This document shows positions 24,726 to 34,559 of a DNA stretch of 64,000 nt, piece after piece. The notes under the pieces are model-generated. The model was not told where the DNA came from, searched no databases, and saw only the letters and a program-made list of their open reading frames with translations. The number at the start of each line of letters is the position of its first letter. The first letter of the stretch is position 1. Position numbers and translations under genes: made by a program. The DNA comes from CAZKWG01 sp964615375. GTDB lineage: Bacteria > Myxococcota_A > UBA796 > CAZKWG01. Location of the stretch: NCBI GenBank assembly GCA_964615375.1, contig CAZTOW010000043.1, forward strand, positions 1-64,000, in the 5' to 3' direction.

Positions 24726-27574
24726 GCGCCGCCTCCTTCTCTCTCATACTGCTTCTGTGATCCGACCATGGTAACTCTTACTCCAAATGGAACGAGCCGG
24801 ATCAGCGCCTCCCACTCCAACGCCAGCCGCCGCGCCGCGCGCGCCCCGCCCAGCAGGGTCATCACCTCAGCCTCGGTCGCCACGCCGTGGGTCGCCAGGT
24901 GCAGGAGCACGGGCCGGGCGAAGGCCGGCAGGCCGTCCAGCCAGCCGGGGGAGGTTGACGGTGTAGCCGGCGGTGTGGCCGGTGGGGCGCGGTCCTCGGC
25001 TCGCGACCGGTCCTCGCGCGTAACCACCGGGAAGAAGCCCGGCGCCTGGGCGGGCGTCACCGCGGCCTCGCCCGTGGGGTGAATGGCCTCCACGGCGACC
25101 CGGCCCTCCGTCCCGCCCACCAGCCGGAACCAGACCAGCACCGGCGCGTCCAGGCCGACACGCAGCCCACCGCCCTGCAGGGAGGCCCCGGGCGCGGCCC
25201 CGAGCAGCTCGACCGAGACGCCTGGGTGCGCCGCGCGCAGGCTCACCTCGACCGCCTTGCCGCTCCCGAAGCGCAGCCCCGTCTGGTCCAGCACCTCCAA
25301 GCGCAGCAGCAGGGCGCTGGCGCCGATGATCCGGGGTGCGTCCGCGGCGGGCTCCTCGGCGCGCAGCGCGTACCGCAGCGCGTCCCCGCCTGGGGCGGCG
25401 CGGGTCGTGATCGTCAGGACCGGGATCACCCGCTCCTGGAGGCTGGCGCCGCCGTGCGCGAACGAGGGCGGCGGGCGGGTGGTGTCGAACAGGCTCACCC
25501 CCGCGGGCGTGAGCAGGTGAAGGTCGGTCCCCGTGTAGCCCAGGGCGGCGAGCGGCAGGCGCAGCTCTCCCAGGGCGTCCGGGGTCAGCGGCGTCAGCGC
25601 GTGGCGCCGATCCGGACCGCGCACCCGGCAGTCCTGCCGCGGTGCCCGCGGGTCGAGCAGCAGGAAGCCGTGATCGGCGGTCATCACGGCGCGCCGCACC
25701 CCCGCCTCGCGCAGGGCGCGCCAGGCCCCGCGGATCCGCACCAGGGCCCGCTCGAACAGCTCCAGCCCCAGCCCGCGCTCACCGGCCGCGTCCACGTCGT
25801 CGCCGACCACGACCACCAGCTTCGCGCGGCCCACCGTCGCGCGGAGCGAGGCCCCGTCCCGCCGCCCGAGCTCGTCCAGGTCCAGCCAGGGCAGCGAGCC
25901 GCCCACCCGGCTGGCCAGCACGCGGCGCCGCTGGTCCGGGGTGACGACCTGAAGCTCTCGGCTGTGAAAGCCCTTGATCTCCCCGTCACGGATCACCGGG
26001 CTGAGGACGCCCTGCTCGGCCAGCGGCGTGAGCGCGTTCATGCCCACCGCTGTCGTCGTGGGCAGCTCGGCCAGGCACGCCAGGAGCCGCACCGCGCCGC
26101 CGCCCCGCTCCTGCTCGAGCGCGTCCAACAGCGCCGTCGCCATCTCGTAGCGGAAGGCGTCCAGCAGGAAGAGGGCGGTGCAGCCCGCCTCGGCGAGCAG
26201 AGGCTCGACGGCAGTGGGGAAGATCTCGCGTTGCCGCAGCGCGGGATCGGGAAGCGGCCCAGCGCGCTGCACCTCGGCGAAGCGCCGGTTCAGGTCGTCG
26301 GCCCAGCGCCACCAGGCGCTGCGCAGCGCGTCCACCTGGGCGCGCAGCGGTTCGCGGCTGGGCAGGGGGCCGGGCCAGACCTGGGCCCAGCGCTGCTCCA
26401 GGGCGCGGTGGGCGTGATCCACAGCGGCGCCCGTGGCCGTGTAGGTGTCGAGTGCGTCTTCGACCCGCATCCAGCGGTCCCCGGCCTGCGTCGCGGCCTC
26501 CAGCGCCGCGCCCAGGGTCGCCGCGTCCCGAATGAGCCCCCAGGCCGCCTGCCGCTCGGGGGCCGCCGCCGTCCAGAAGCTCCGCCCCTCAGCCCGCGGC
26601 GCCGCCCGCTCGAGCGCGCTCGCCCAACGGGCGACGCCCAGGTCCAGATCGGCGATGGCGCCCTCCAACAGCCGCTCCTCCTCGAAGCGGAAGGTGTCGA
26701 TGCGCCCGAGATCGTCGGCGGTGGCCTGAGACACCTCGTCGGGCAACCACCCCTGGACCTCGTCCGCCGTGCGCTGATAGTACGCGGGGTGGCGGTCCCG
26801 CAGGTGCCCGCACAGCTCGCGGGCCGCCTCCACCAGCGCGGCGGGCAGCCCCACCAGCGGCGCCAGGCGCGGCGACGAGGGCGCGCGGCGGAGGTCGTGT
26901 ACGTACTCCACCGCCAGCGCGAAGCTGGCGATGAGGAAGGCCAGCTCCTCGGGGCGATCCGGCTCGTAGAGCCCGCTCCGCCAGGCGGCGTCCAGCCCCA
27001 GCCGGGCCTCGAGGGCGCCGTTGAGTGCGGCGCGGTCCACCAACCAGCCCGCCCCCGCGCCGCTCAGCAGCTCGTCCATCATCGCGCCCAGCGGCAGGGT
27101 GCGCAGCAGGGCGGCGCGCCCGCCCTGGCCCGCCTCCAGCGCCTCGGTCAGCCAGGCGTCCGCCCGCCGCAGATCCGGCTGCTCCGCCAGGAAGGCGGTG
27201 ACGCGCTCGGGCGACACCCGGCCCGCCGCGGCCCGCTCGACGAAGGACGACAGCGTGCGCAGGGGGAAGTTTCGCCCGGACTCGTAGACCTCGAGCAAGG
27301 GGGAGGCGCGCGCGGCCTCGGGCGTGAAGCCCGGCAGGTAGATCACCAGGGCCGGCGGGTCCAGGTGCCCCGTCCAGGGGTGGAGCGTGAACATCAGCTC
27401 GAGGAAGCTGCCCTGAAACGCGATCAGCGGAAAGGGTGCGTCGGCCCCCGCGGCCAGCAGCGCGCTGGCCAGGGGCTCGTAGGCGCGGGCCGGGTCCAGC
27501 CACAGGACCAGCCCGTGCTGGCGGACGAAGGCCGTCAGCTCACCCAGGATCAGCGCCGAGACAGGGCCCGTCAT
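24722..27574 (-). CDS. pglZ: BREX phosphatase-fold protein PglZ
   Basis: A 950-residue protein. It begins with the PglZ-type segment LGELTAFVRQHGLVLWLDPARAY in part, and carries the alkaline-phosphatase-superfamily core. ALFLLDAFRYEMATALLDAL holds the metal-binding Asp and nearby Arg, LPTTTAVGMNALTPL is the strand after it, and RAVMTADHGFLLLDPRAP gives the Asp-His metal ligands. PglZ is present in nearly every BREX system and is required for defence in those tested. Start and stop overlap pglX and brxD by 4 bases each. The last 80 bases have a lower GC content than the rest, but the family C-terminal part is present. Confidence 0.9.
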
Positions 27575-30500
27575 TCCGACTCCTCCTGGGCCCCGTCGGC
27601 CTGGTCTTCGGTCTCGCGGCGCCCACGCCGCGCCTTCTCCTCGATCTTCTTCGCCAGATCGGGGTTCTCGGCCAGCCAGGCGGCGCGCCGCTCGGCCGAG
27701 CCGGGCTCATCGACGCGGAAGTCGGGGCCGAGATCGCGGCTGAGGCGCAGCTCCCACAGGTACGCCAGCTCCGGGTGCAGCTCCCAGAAGCGGCCGTGGG
27801 CCACCGCCAGGCTGGGGTCGTCCACGCAGCGCCGTGCTACGCGGGCGGGGAAGTAGCGGGCGGCGGTGCGCGACCAGTCGTCGTTTTTGTCGTCGTCCGC
27901 GCACAGCTCCTCCCAGAAGCGCCGTGGATCCTTCCACTGCGGCTCGAGCAGGGGCCAGAGGCTGCCGGCCTGCACGCGCACCCCGTCGTCCAGCCAGGGG
28001 GCCCAGGGCGCGTCCCGCTCGCGCCGCGGAGCCTTGTCGTTGGCGGGCGGCGGCCCCTTCTCCATGCAGCCCTGAAGCTGGGCGGCGAAGGCGGAGAGCT
28101 CGTCATGGAGGCGCTGCACGCGCTCCAGCCGCCGCTCGGCGTCGCGGGCGCGGGCCCGGTCGGCGCCCAGCCGGTCCCGGTGCAGATCCAGGCGCTGGCC
28201 GTCCAGGCGCTGCAGCGCGGGGCGCACGCGGTCGGCCAGCAGCGCGGGCAGGGTGTCGGCGTCCATGCGGTGGAGCTGCACGAAGGCGACGAAGCTGCGC
28301 CGCTCGCTGCTCAGCGGCCAGTGGATGGGGCGGCTCTCGTACATGGGGCGGTGCACGTCGGCGAAGAAGCGCTCGCGCAGCCAGGCGCCCAGGCTCTGGC
28401 CGGGCGGGAAGTCGGCGCGGTGGCGCGCCCAGGCGGCGCGCAGGGGGGCGGCGGCGGGGTGGCCGAGGTCGCCCATCTCCTCGGGCAGATCGTCGGGGAC
28501 CAGGAAGAGGATCCCGCGCGGAAGGGCGGTGGAGTGGTCGGCGCTGGCCGGGTCGAGGGCGCCCGTGCCGTCGGGCGCGAAGCGCCCCAGCGCCACGCCG
28601 AGGGCATAGGAGAGAGCGCGGGCCGATATTTCAACATCAAGATATTCTGGCTCGAACGGTTCGAGGGGCGCGCCCGCGGGGCGGTCCACGGCGCGCTGGG
28701 CCCAGCGCTGGGCGGAGTCCCAGGCGGAGGGGCCAGGGGCACGGAACTCGACGGAAGTCTCGCGGTGGGACTCGTGCTCGGTGAAGACGCGGTCGAGGGT
28801 GGCGACGATCTCGTCGGCGGAGGCGACGGGGAAAAGGGGGAGGCGGTCGACATCGGTTAGCTTGAAATTCACCGTTGGGTTCAGATCTTGGACGTACCTT
28901 CTCGCGTCTGTACGCTGCATCGAACAGATGAGTCCCGGAATCTCATTCGGTGCATTAGGATATACCGAGCACCCAGCGTCAGAGATGATGCTAGCGTATC
29001 GATGGCATCTCGCGTAGAAACTCACTCCGATTACGGAGATCGCAATGCCTTGGTGAAAGTAGCCATCGGCTCCCCGTCCAAACCTACTACCTGTGAAATG
29101 AGCCAATTCTGCACCTGCCATCTTCCAGGTAATCCTCTCGTCTGACCGATCAAACCACTCATCCCCAGCTCCACCCATTACAACCGGTACCCAATTCGCC
29201 CCGTCCCAACTCGCCGAGCAGGGGAACCTCCTTGCGATTGAGTTAGCAGAATTACACTCCCAGGACTTTCTGATGAATCGCACATTCTGACCTGTGGTAA
29301 TACCTTTACGAGATCTGTAGCGTTCTTCGAGCTTTGGTGCGGCGGCATAGGATATCCGGTCTTCGTCCGACCACCAGTACACGATAGGTTGCCCCGAAAT
29401 TCCTGAGAGCATCTTGCACTGAAATCTGTACAACCAAGTGCGAGCCAACAACCCCGCCCGCTTCCGGCTCGTGACCCCCACGCCCCCCATGTCCTCCGCC
29501 GGTGTCGCCCGCACGGCGTAGCTCTGGGCCTCTGGCGCGATCACGTTGCAGAAGACGCTCATCACCGAGGCGACCACGGCCCCGCCGATCTCCTCGAAAG
29601 CCCCCCGGTCTACGTCGCCCAGCCCCACCAGCGTGTGCTGCTTCAGCAGCGTCGCCCGCAGCTCGGCGAACTGCTGGATGAACATCCAGCCGCGCATGGT
29701 GATCATCGCGCTCAGCCCGCCCGGCCCGGCCAGCTCCAGCCCGCGCAGCAGGAACGCGGCGTAGAGGTCGTGCTTTCCCTCGGGATAGTGCCGCTCGATG
29801 TACGCCTTGGTCCGCTTGTCGCCCAGCTTCTGCAGGCCCTGGTAGGGCGGGTTGCCCACCACGAGGTGGTAGCCGCCGCGCCGCAGCAGGCGCACGAAGC
29901 GGGCGCCCTTGGCGAGCTGCTCGCCCCGCAGGCGCAGGCCCAGATCCTCGCCCGCGCTGTGCTGGACCAGGAAGCGCTCCAGGGCCGCCTCGAAGCCCTG
30001 GCGACGTGCGGCGCGGCGCTGCGCGAACAGGCCGGTCTGCCGCGCCTCCTCGGGGCTGCTCTGCTCGTCCAGCGCCTCCTCCAGCGCCGCGTCCACCTGC
30101 AGCAGGGCGCCCAGGTGGTCGGCGTCCCCCAGGCGCGCGACCAGCGCGTCCGCCAGCTTCGGCGCCACGCCCAGGGTGGACAGCTCGTCGCGCAGGGCCA
30201 CCAGCGCCGGGTCGTCGGGCGGCAGCGCGCCCAGCCCCAGGTTCGAGGCCACCAGGTTCAGGCGCCCAATCTCCACGTCGGGCGCGGCGCGGCGGGCCTT
30301 GAGCCACAGCGCGGCGGCGGCGATCTGCACGGCGCGCGGGTCCAGGTCCAGCCCGTGCAGGTTCTGCTCCAGGATGGCGCGGGCGATCTCGGCGTCGGTC
30401 CAGCCGGGCTGGCCCTCCAGCCCGCGGTGGCGGGCCTCCTCCTGGTAGAGGGCGAACAGCAGGTCGAAGGCGACGACCAGGAAGTGGCCCGAGCCGCAGG

Positions 30501-33210
30501 CGGGGTCCAGCAGGCGCAGCTCGGACAGGGTGCGCGGCGGGGCCTCGGCGGCGCCCGCGGGCAGGTCCTGAGCCACGTAGTACCGCCAGCGCTCCTCCTG
30601 CTCGTCGTCCGTGCTCAGCTCGACCTCGGCGGAGATCCGGCCCGCGGCGAGATCGGCCCGCCAGGCGGCGCGCTTCTGGTCCAGGCGGGCCAGGGCGCCG
30701 CTGGAGACCGCCTCAGGGGTCCACCCCTGATTGTAGCACATGCGCAGCCAGAGGGGCCCCAGGCTGTTCTGCAGCAGCCACTCGACCAGATAACGCTCGG
30801 TGAAGAGCTGGGTCTTGCTGGCGATCTCGTCGTTGGCCAGCTTGCCGCCCTTCGCCAGCTTCTTGTCCAGCGCCTCGCGGTCGGGGTCGTTCCAGTACTG
30901 GTAGATCCACCCCAGCGCGGTATCGTCGGTCCAGCAGCTCCGCAGGGCGGGGTCGTCCAGGGCGTCCAGCAGGTGGCGCAGGGTGGCGGGCGGCACGGGG
31001 ATGAGGCGGGTCAGGCCGACGTCGCCGTACACGCCGGGCAGGTCCAGCGAGAGTTCGTCCACCAGGGCCTCGATGAGGAAGCCCATGCCCTCGGTGTCGT
31101 CGCGGATGAGCGCGGGGGCGAGCTGGCGAAGATCCTTGTAGATCGTGCTCTCCCAGCCGCCGCTGACCACGCGGCCGCGGCGCAGCCCGACCGCCTCGAG
31201 GATGCGCAGGATGACCAGGCGGTGCAGCAGAGTGTAGGCGGCCTCGCGCACCCAGCCGACGATGAGGCGCTCGCGCAGGGCGGGGCGATCACGCTCGGAC
31301 ACGCCCTCGGCGCGGGCGGTCTCGGAGATCCAGGCCTCGACCCGCTCGCGGGCGACGAGGCCGGCCTCGCTGGCGCCCCACTTCTTCTTCCACAGCGCCA
31401 GGGTGTGGGCGTTCGGGTGCTTCGGCCAGTCGCGGGTCCAGCGCCAGTGGCGCTCGGCGCTGGCGCGCAGGTCGGCCTGCAGGCGATCGTGCAGGTCGCG
31501 GATGGTGAGCTGGAGCTGGCGGCGGGCGGTGGGCGTCATGCGGTCTCGGGGGGGATGTTGGACCCAGCTCAGAAGCGCTCCTGGAGCTCCAGCGGGCGCC
31601 GCGGCACGCGCGGATGGGCCGGCTTGAACGGGACGGTGGGGAGCGATTCCCCCGAATCTGTCAGCACTTATCGTTGGGCGTTGTTTGAGCCCTGTCCCCC
31701 AGGGTCCGGCCACCAGACGCACCCTGGAGGCGAGCAGCCTGGCCAGGTCATCCCAGAACGGCTCGCCTGAGTACTCTCGGCCGGCGCTTCGGACTGCCTC
31801 TATGCCCTGCCTCAAGAGGTGCCGCGCCGCGAGGTAGGACAGCGGCAGGTGCCAGGTGAAGTGCAGGATGTCGCCCCTGGGCTCCGCCCCGAGCCCTCGG
31901 AGCGCCTCGACGCTGGCGGGGCGAAGGCCGGCCAGCGGGAGGTCCCAGACGCTCGCGCTGAGCGCGGCCATGGCGGCGGCGTCCAGGCTGGGATCGGTGG
32001 GGATGGCCAGCACGCGATCCAGCAAGGTCAGCGTGTCGTCAGGCAGGCGCCCTTCAGCGAGGTAGATCGCGGCGATGATCTCGGCGAGGTACGGGGAGGT
32101 GATCTCCAGACGTCGCTCCACCAGGGCGCTCAGGGTCTGCTCGTCCAGGCCCCGCGCGCGGAGCAGGCGCAGCACAGCCGACTCTCCCCAGGGCAACGGC
32201 GCCGCGATGTCCCAGGCAGGAGGGAGGCTCAGGCCGGCGCGCCCGATGACCAGGACGCCGAGCCGCGGGTTCTGCTCACAGGCCGCCTCACACCAGCGCC
32301 AGAGCGCCTGCTGGCGATCGGCGCTCCAGCCGTCCACGTCGTCCAGCGCCAGGCGCAGGCGGCCCTCAGCGGCCCAGGTGGCGAGAAACCGATCAAGATC
32401 TATATATTCGAACTTGATCCATCGTTGAAGCGCTATTCCGAGTGGCTGATCCAGCGGGAGGTGCTCCGCGGGGCCCAGCAGCACCAGCGGCTCGCGGGGA
32501 TCCACGAGCGCCCGCCGCGCCGCCCGCCGCGCCAGCCGCCGGACCTGGGCGGTCTTGCCGAGGGTGGTGTGGCCGACCAGGGCTCGCAGGCCGGGATCGC
32601 GGGTCCATGCCTCCAGGGTGGTGGGCAACCCGCCCTCCAGGCGCAACTCCAGGTCCTCGTCCGGCTCGGGCACGGTGAGGCCCTCCAGCGCGCCGCGGAG
32701 CTGGATGGCGCGGCGGGCGCTCCTGCGCTGCAGTTCGAGGCCGAGGGTCCGCCAGGCCATCACGTCCGCGGGGATGGGCGGGGTCTCGTCGACCTCCAGC
32801 AGCAGGCGCCGCCACTCGACGAGGTCCTGGCAGCGCCGGGAGAAGACGTCCAGCAACTCGCACGGGATCCACACCATATGAGTCGCCGGCCAGAGGCGCA
32901 GGCGATCACGCCGGTGGTTGAGGCCAACCAGCACGTCGGTGAGCTCGTCCTCTGGTACGTACTCCAGGCCCCAGGCCAGGACGAAAGGGTTGGGGTCCGT
33001 GGTCCCCGCCGCGGCGTCGTCCAGGGCCTCGCCGTCCTCGTGGAAGCGGTGGTACACGTGGATCCGGTCGGGTGCGAGTTGCCGCGCGAGCGCCTCCAGG
33101 GTCTCCTCGCCACGGTGAGATGGGCCCAACAGCAAGAAGAGATCGACCTTCTGGGCGAGGCTCAGGCTCCGCCCTATCCGCTCTGCGACTATCGAAAGGC
33201 GCTCACCCAT
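27571..33210 (-). CDS. pglX: NTPase region fused in frame to BREX adenine methyltransferase PglX
   Basis: A single reading frame of 1879 residues. Residues 1 to about 545 are a P-loop/STAND-like region: LVGHTTLGKTAQVRRLA (Walker A-like GHTTLGKT) and RLRLALDDVDGWSADRQ (Walker B-like), followed by a helical part. An ATG at 31539 begins MTPTARRQLQLTIRDLHDR, the normal start of PglX. The PglX part shows LRLLDPACGSGHFLV (SAM motif I), VVGNPPYQGLQKL (catalytic NPPY) and a C-terminal specificity region. PglX methylates adenine at one site so that BREX spares host DNA. The 580-codon start region is not part of PglX in the families I know. The joining segment (about 31540-31670) has poor coding character, so translation as two proteins is possible. 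GATGGGCCCG spacing favours the start at 33210. Confidence 0.75.
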   Translation of the reverse strand: MGERLSIVAERIGRSLSLAQKVDLFLLLGPSHRGEETLEALARQLAPDRIHVYHRFHEDGEALDDAAAGTTDPNPFVLAWGLEYVPEDELTDVLVGLNHRRDRLRLWPATHMVWIPCELLDVFSRRCQDLVEWRRLLLEVDETPPIPADVMAWRTLGLELQRRSARRAIQLRGALEGLTVPEPDEDLELRLEGGLPTTLEAWTRDPGLRALVGHTTLGKTAQVRRLARRAARRALVDPREPLVLLGPAEHLPLDQPLGIALQRWIKFEYIDLDRFLATWAAEGRLRLALDDVDGWSADRQQALWRWCEAACEQNPRLGVLVIGRAGLSLPPAWDIAAPLPWGESAVLRLLRARGLDEQTLSALVERRLEITSPYLAEIIAAIYLAEGRLPDDTLTLLDRVLAIPTDPSLDAAAMAALSASVWDLPLAGLRPASVEALRGLGAEPRGDILHFTWHLPLSYLAARHLLRQGIEAVRSAGREYSGEPFWDDLARLLASRVRLVAGPWGTGLKQRPTISADRFGGIAPHRPVQAGPSARAAAPAGAPGALLSWVQHPPRDRMTPTARRQLQLTIRDLHDRLQADLRASAERHWRWTRDWPKHPNAHTLALWKKKWGASEAGLVARERVEAWISETARAEGVSERDRPALRERLIVGWVREAAYTLLHRLVILRILEAVGLRRGRVVSGGWESTIYKDLRQLAPALIRDDTEGMGFLIEALVDELSLDLPGVYGDVGLTRLIPVPPATLRHLLDALDDPALRSCWTDDTALGWIYQYWNDPDREALDKKLAKGGKLANDEIASKTQLFTERYLVEWLLQNSLGPLWLRMCYNQGWTPEAVSSGALARLDQKRAAWRADLAAGRISAEVELSTDDEQEERWRYYVAQDLPAGAAEAPPRTLSELRLLDPACGSGHFLVVAFDLLFALYQEEARHRGLEGQPGWTDAEIARAILEQNLHGLDLDPRAVQIAAAALWLKARRAAPDVEIGRLNLVASNLGLGALPPDDPALVALRDELSTLGVAPKLADALVARLGDADHLGALLQVDAALEEALDEQSSPEEARQTGLFAQRRAARRQGFEAALERFLVQHSAGEDLGLRLRGEQLAKGARFVRLLRRGGYHLVVGNPPYQGLQKLGDKRTKAYIERHYPEGKHDLYAAFLLRGLELAGPGGLSAMITMRGWMFIQQFAELRATLLKQHTLVGLGDVDRGAFEEIGGAVVASVMSVFCNVIAPEAQSYAVRATPAEDMGGVGVTSRKRAGLLARTWLYRFQCKMLSGISGQPIVYWWSDEDRISYAAAPKLEERYRSRKGITTGQNVRFIRKSWECNSANSIARRFPCSASWDGANWVPVVMGGAGDEWFDRSDERITWKMAGAELAHFTGSRFGRGADGYFHQGIAISVIGVSFYARCHRYASIISDAGCSVYPNAPNEIPGLICSMQRTDARRYVQDLNPTVNFKLTDVDRLPLFPVASADEIVATLDRVFTEHESHRETSVEFRAPGPSAWDSAQRWAQRAVDRPAGAPLEPFEPEYLDVEISARALSYALGVALGRFAPDGTGALDPASADHSTALPRGILFLVPDDLPEEMGDLGHPAAAPLRAAWARHRADFPPGQSLGAWLRERFFADVHRPMYESRPIHWPLSSERRSFVAFVQLHRMDADTLPALLADRVRPALQRLDGQRLDLHRDRLGADRARARDAERRLERVQRLHDELSAFAAQLQGCMEKGPPPANDKAPRRERDAPWAPWLDDGVRVQAGSLWPLLEPQWKDPRRFWEELCADDDKNDDWSRTAARYFPARVARRCVDDPSLAVAHGRFWELHPELAYLWELRLSRDLGPDFRVDEPGSAERRAAWLAENPDLAKKIEEKARRGRRETEDQADGAQEESE
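31569..31667 (-). pseudogene. remnant C-terminal reading frame inside the NTPase-PglX junction
   Basis: In a frame different from the long fused one, GTG at 31667 opens 32 codons ending TGA at 31569-31571, about 30 bases before the PglX start codon. The product ends PRVPRRPLELQERF, a natural-looking C-terminus, whereas the fused frame over the same bases gives a low-complexity Ala/Pro/Gly string. This looks like the true end of an earlier gene located before pglX whose body was replaced or frameshifted when the NTPase region arrived. A TAA lies directly upstream in the same frame, so it cannot be expressed as part of a longer protein now. Confidence 0.4.
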
Positions 33211-33217
33211 CGGGCCA

Positions 33218-34546
33218 TCACCCAGCCAGCAGGCGGGCGACGAGAGGGATAGGCGCCCACCAGATCTTCCCGTTGTCATAGGGAAGCACGTAGCTGCCGA
33301 TGAGCAGCTCCAGCGAGGTCTGGTCTCCGCTGGGCATCCCGCTGTTCAAGACGTGCTTCAGCTCCTTCTCCCGCAGCGTGTTCATGGACGCGCTCAGCTC
33401 GCGGGCGAGCTGGGCAGTGGCGGCGCGCGCGTCCTGAAGCTGGATGCGGGCGCTGTCGCGCCCATGGGCCTCCTCGATGGCGAGCTGAACCAGACGGATG
33501 AGGGTACGGAGCAGGCCGCCGGAGCCGCTGATCAGCTCTTCGAGCGCGTCCAGGTCGATGGCGTCCTCGGAGCGGACACCGAGGTTCTCCAGGCGCGCCT
33601 CCACGACACGCCGCGCGACGTTCCGCCCCGTCTCGAGCCGCGCCTGCAGCTCTACTGTCATGCTCTTCCACTTCGGAGGGGTCACGAGCAGGTTGGTGAG
33701 GCGCATCTGCCGAAAGCGGTCTCCGGCGCTCTTCCACTCCGTGTCCACCATGAGCGTGATCGGCGCAGCGTAGACCGTAGGGGCGTCGATGGCCGCAAGC
33801 AGGTTGGTGTCGGTGAACAGGCCGCGGATGTTGTCGATGTCGTCCACCTTGTCCAGCCCGTCTACCAGCACCAGAGGGGCGCGCACGAATTCGCTGTCCA
33901 GGTGGGCCAGGATGGCGTTGACGGCCTGAGTCAGCGCCGTCACCTCCGGGTCTCCCTCGCGCAGATTGGCGCGGGTGAGCCCACCAAGTGCAGTTCGCGC
34001 CGTCGGGAGCGCGGGGCGTTTCAGCGCGCGCCGCAGGTTATACGCGCCCTCCACGAGCGCGGGTGCGTCCCCCGTACCCGCGCCCCAGGCGAAGAGGCCC
34101 ACGCCCTTGAGCAGCGTCACCGCGTCCATGTCTGCCGCCCGCCCGGTCGCCACCCCGCGAAACGCGCTCACCAGAGCCTCGATGAGGGGCTGGGGGACCT
34201 TGTGGCCGAAGGTCTCGTCGGCAGCGCGCACGGCAGCGGCGCCGATCAGCACCAGCACTTCGAAAGGCTGCACCAACCGCGGGCTGTTCACTGAGGCGGG
34301 CAGGTCCAGCGCGACAACGAGGTAGCTCGCGCCCGCCTGGGAGGCGAGGTGGACCAGCTCAGAACTCTTTCCCGTGCCGGTGGATCCGCAGAAGATCCAC
34401 TTCCCTTTGCGATACAGGCGGAGCTGCTTAAGAATCTGCTGGGAGACCGCGTCCGGACGCTCCACATAGAGCTGCTGCTGGTCGGCCTCGACGCGGTCCA
34501 GCGGCTGAAACGCAGTGATTATTGACTCCCAGTCCGACACCTTCAT
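33218..34546 (-). CDS. P-loop NTPase inserted between brxC and pglX
   Basis: A 442-residue cytoplasmic ATPase. KWIFCGSTGTGKSSELVHLA carries Walker A (GSTGTGKS, about residues 54-61), and VRAPLVLVDGLDKVDDIDN carries Walker B with a following Asp. Segments such as TVYAAPITLMVDTEWK and ISGSGGLLRTLIRLVQLAIE suggest an AAA/STAND-type NTPase with a helical lid. It lies 13 bases after brxC and ends 7 bases before the NTPase-PglX fusion. The two NTPase units probably work together, as pairs of this kind often do in conflict systems. It is not a core BREX gene. Possible roles are an additional sensor or effector embedded in the locus. Confidence 0.7.
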   Translation of the reverse strand: MKVSDWESIITAFQPLDRVEADQQQLYVERPDAVSQQILKQLRLYRKGKWIFCGSTGTGKSSELVHLASQAGASYLVVALDLPASVNSPRLVQPFEVLVLIGAAAVRAADETFGHKVPQPLIEALVSAFRGVATGRAADMDAVTLLKGVGLFAWGAGTGDAPALVEGAYNLRRALKRPALPTARTALGGLTRANLREGDPEVTALTQAVNAILAHLDSEFVRAPLVLVDGLDKVDDIDNIRGLFTDTNLLAAIDAPTVYAAPITLMVDTEWKSAGDRFRQMRLTNLLVTPPKWKSMTVELQARLETGRNVARRVVEARLENLGVRSEDAIDLDALEELISGSGGLLRTLIRLVQLAIEEAHGRDSARIQLQDARAATAQLARELSASMNTLREKELKHVLNSGMPSGDQTSLELLIGSYVLPYDNGKIWWAPIPLVARLLAG

Positions 34547-34559
34547 AGGTCTTTCCCCG

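Noticed and set aside
25079..27856. Long open frame (925 codons) on the plus strand opposite pglZ
   Set aside because: It is antisense to a clear PglZ, with a low-complexity product and no start signal.
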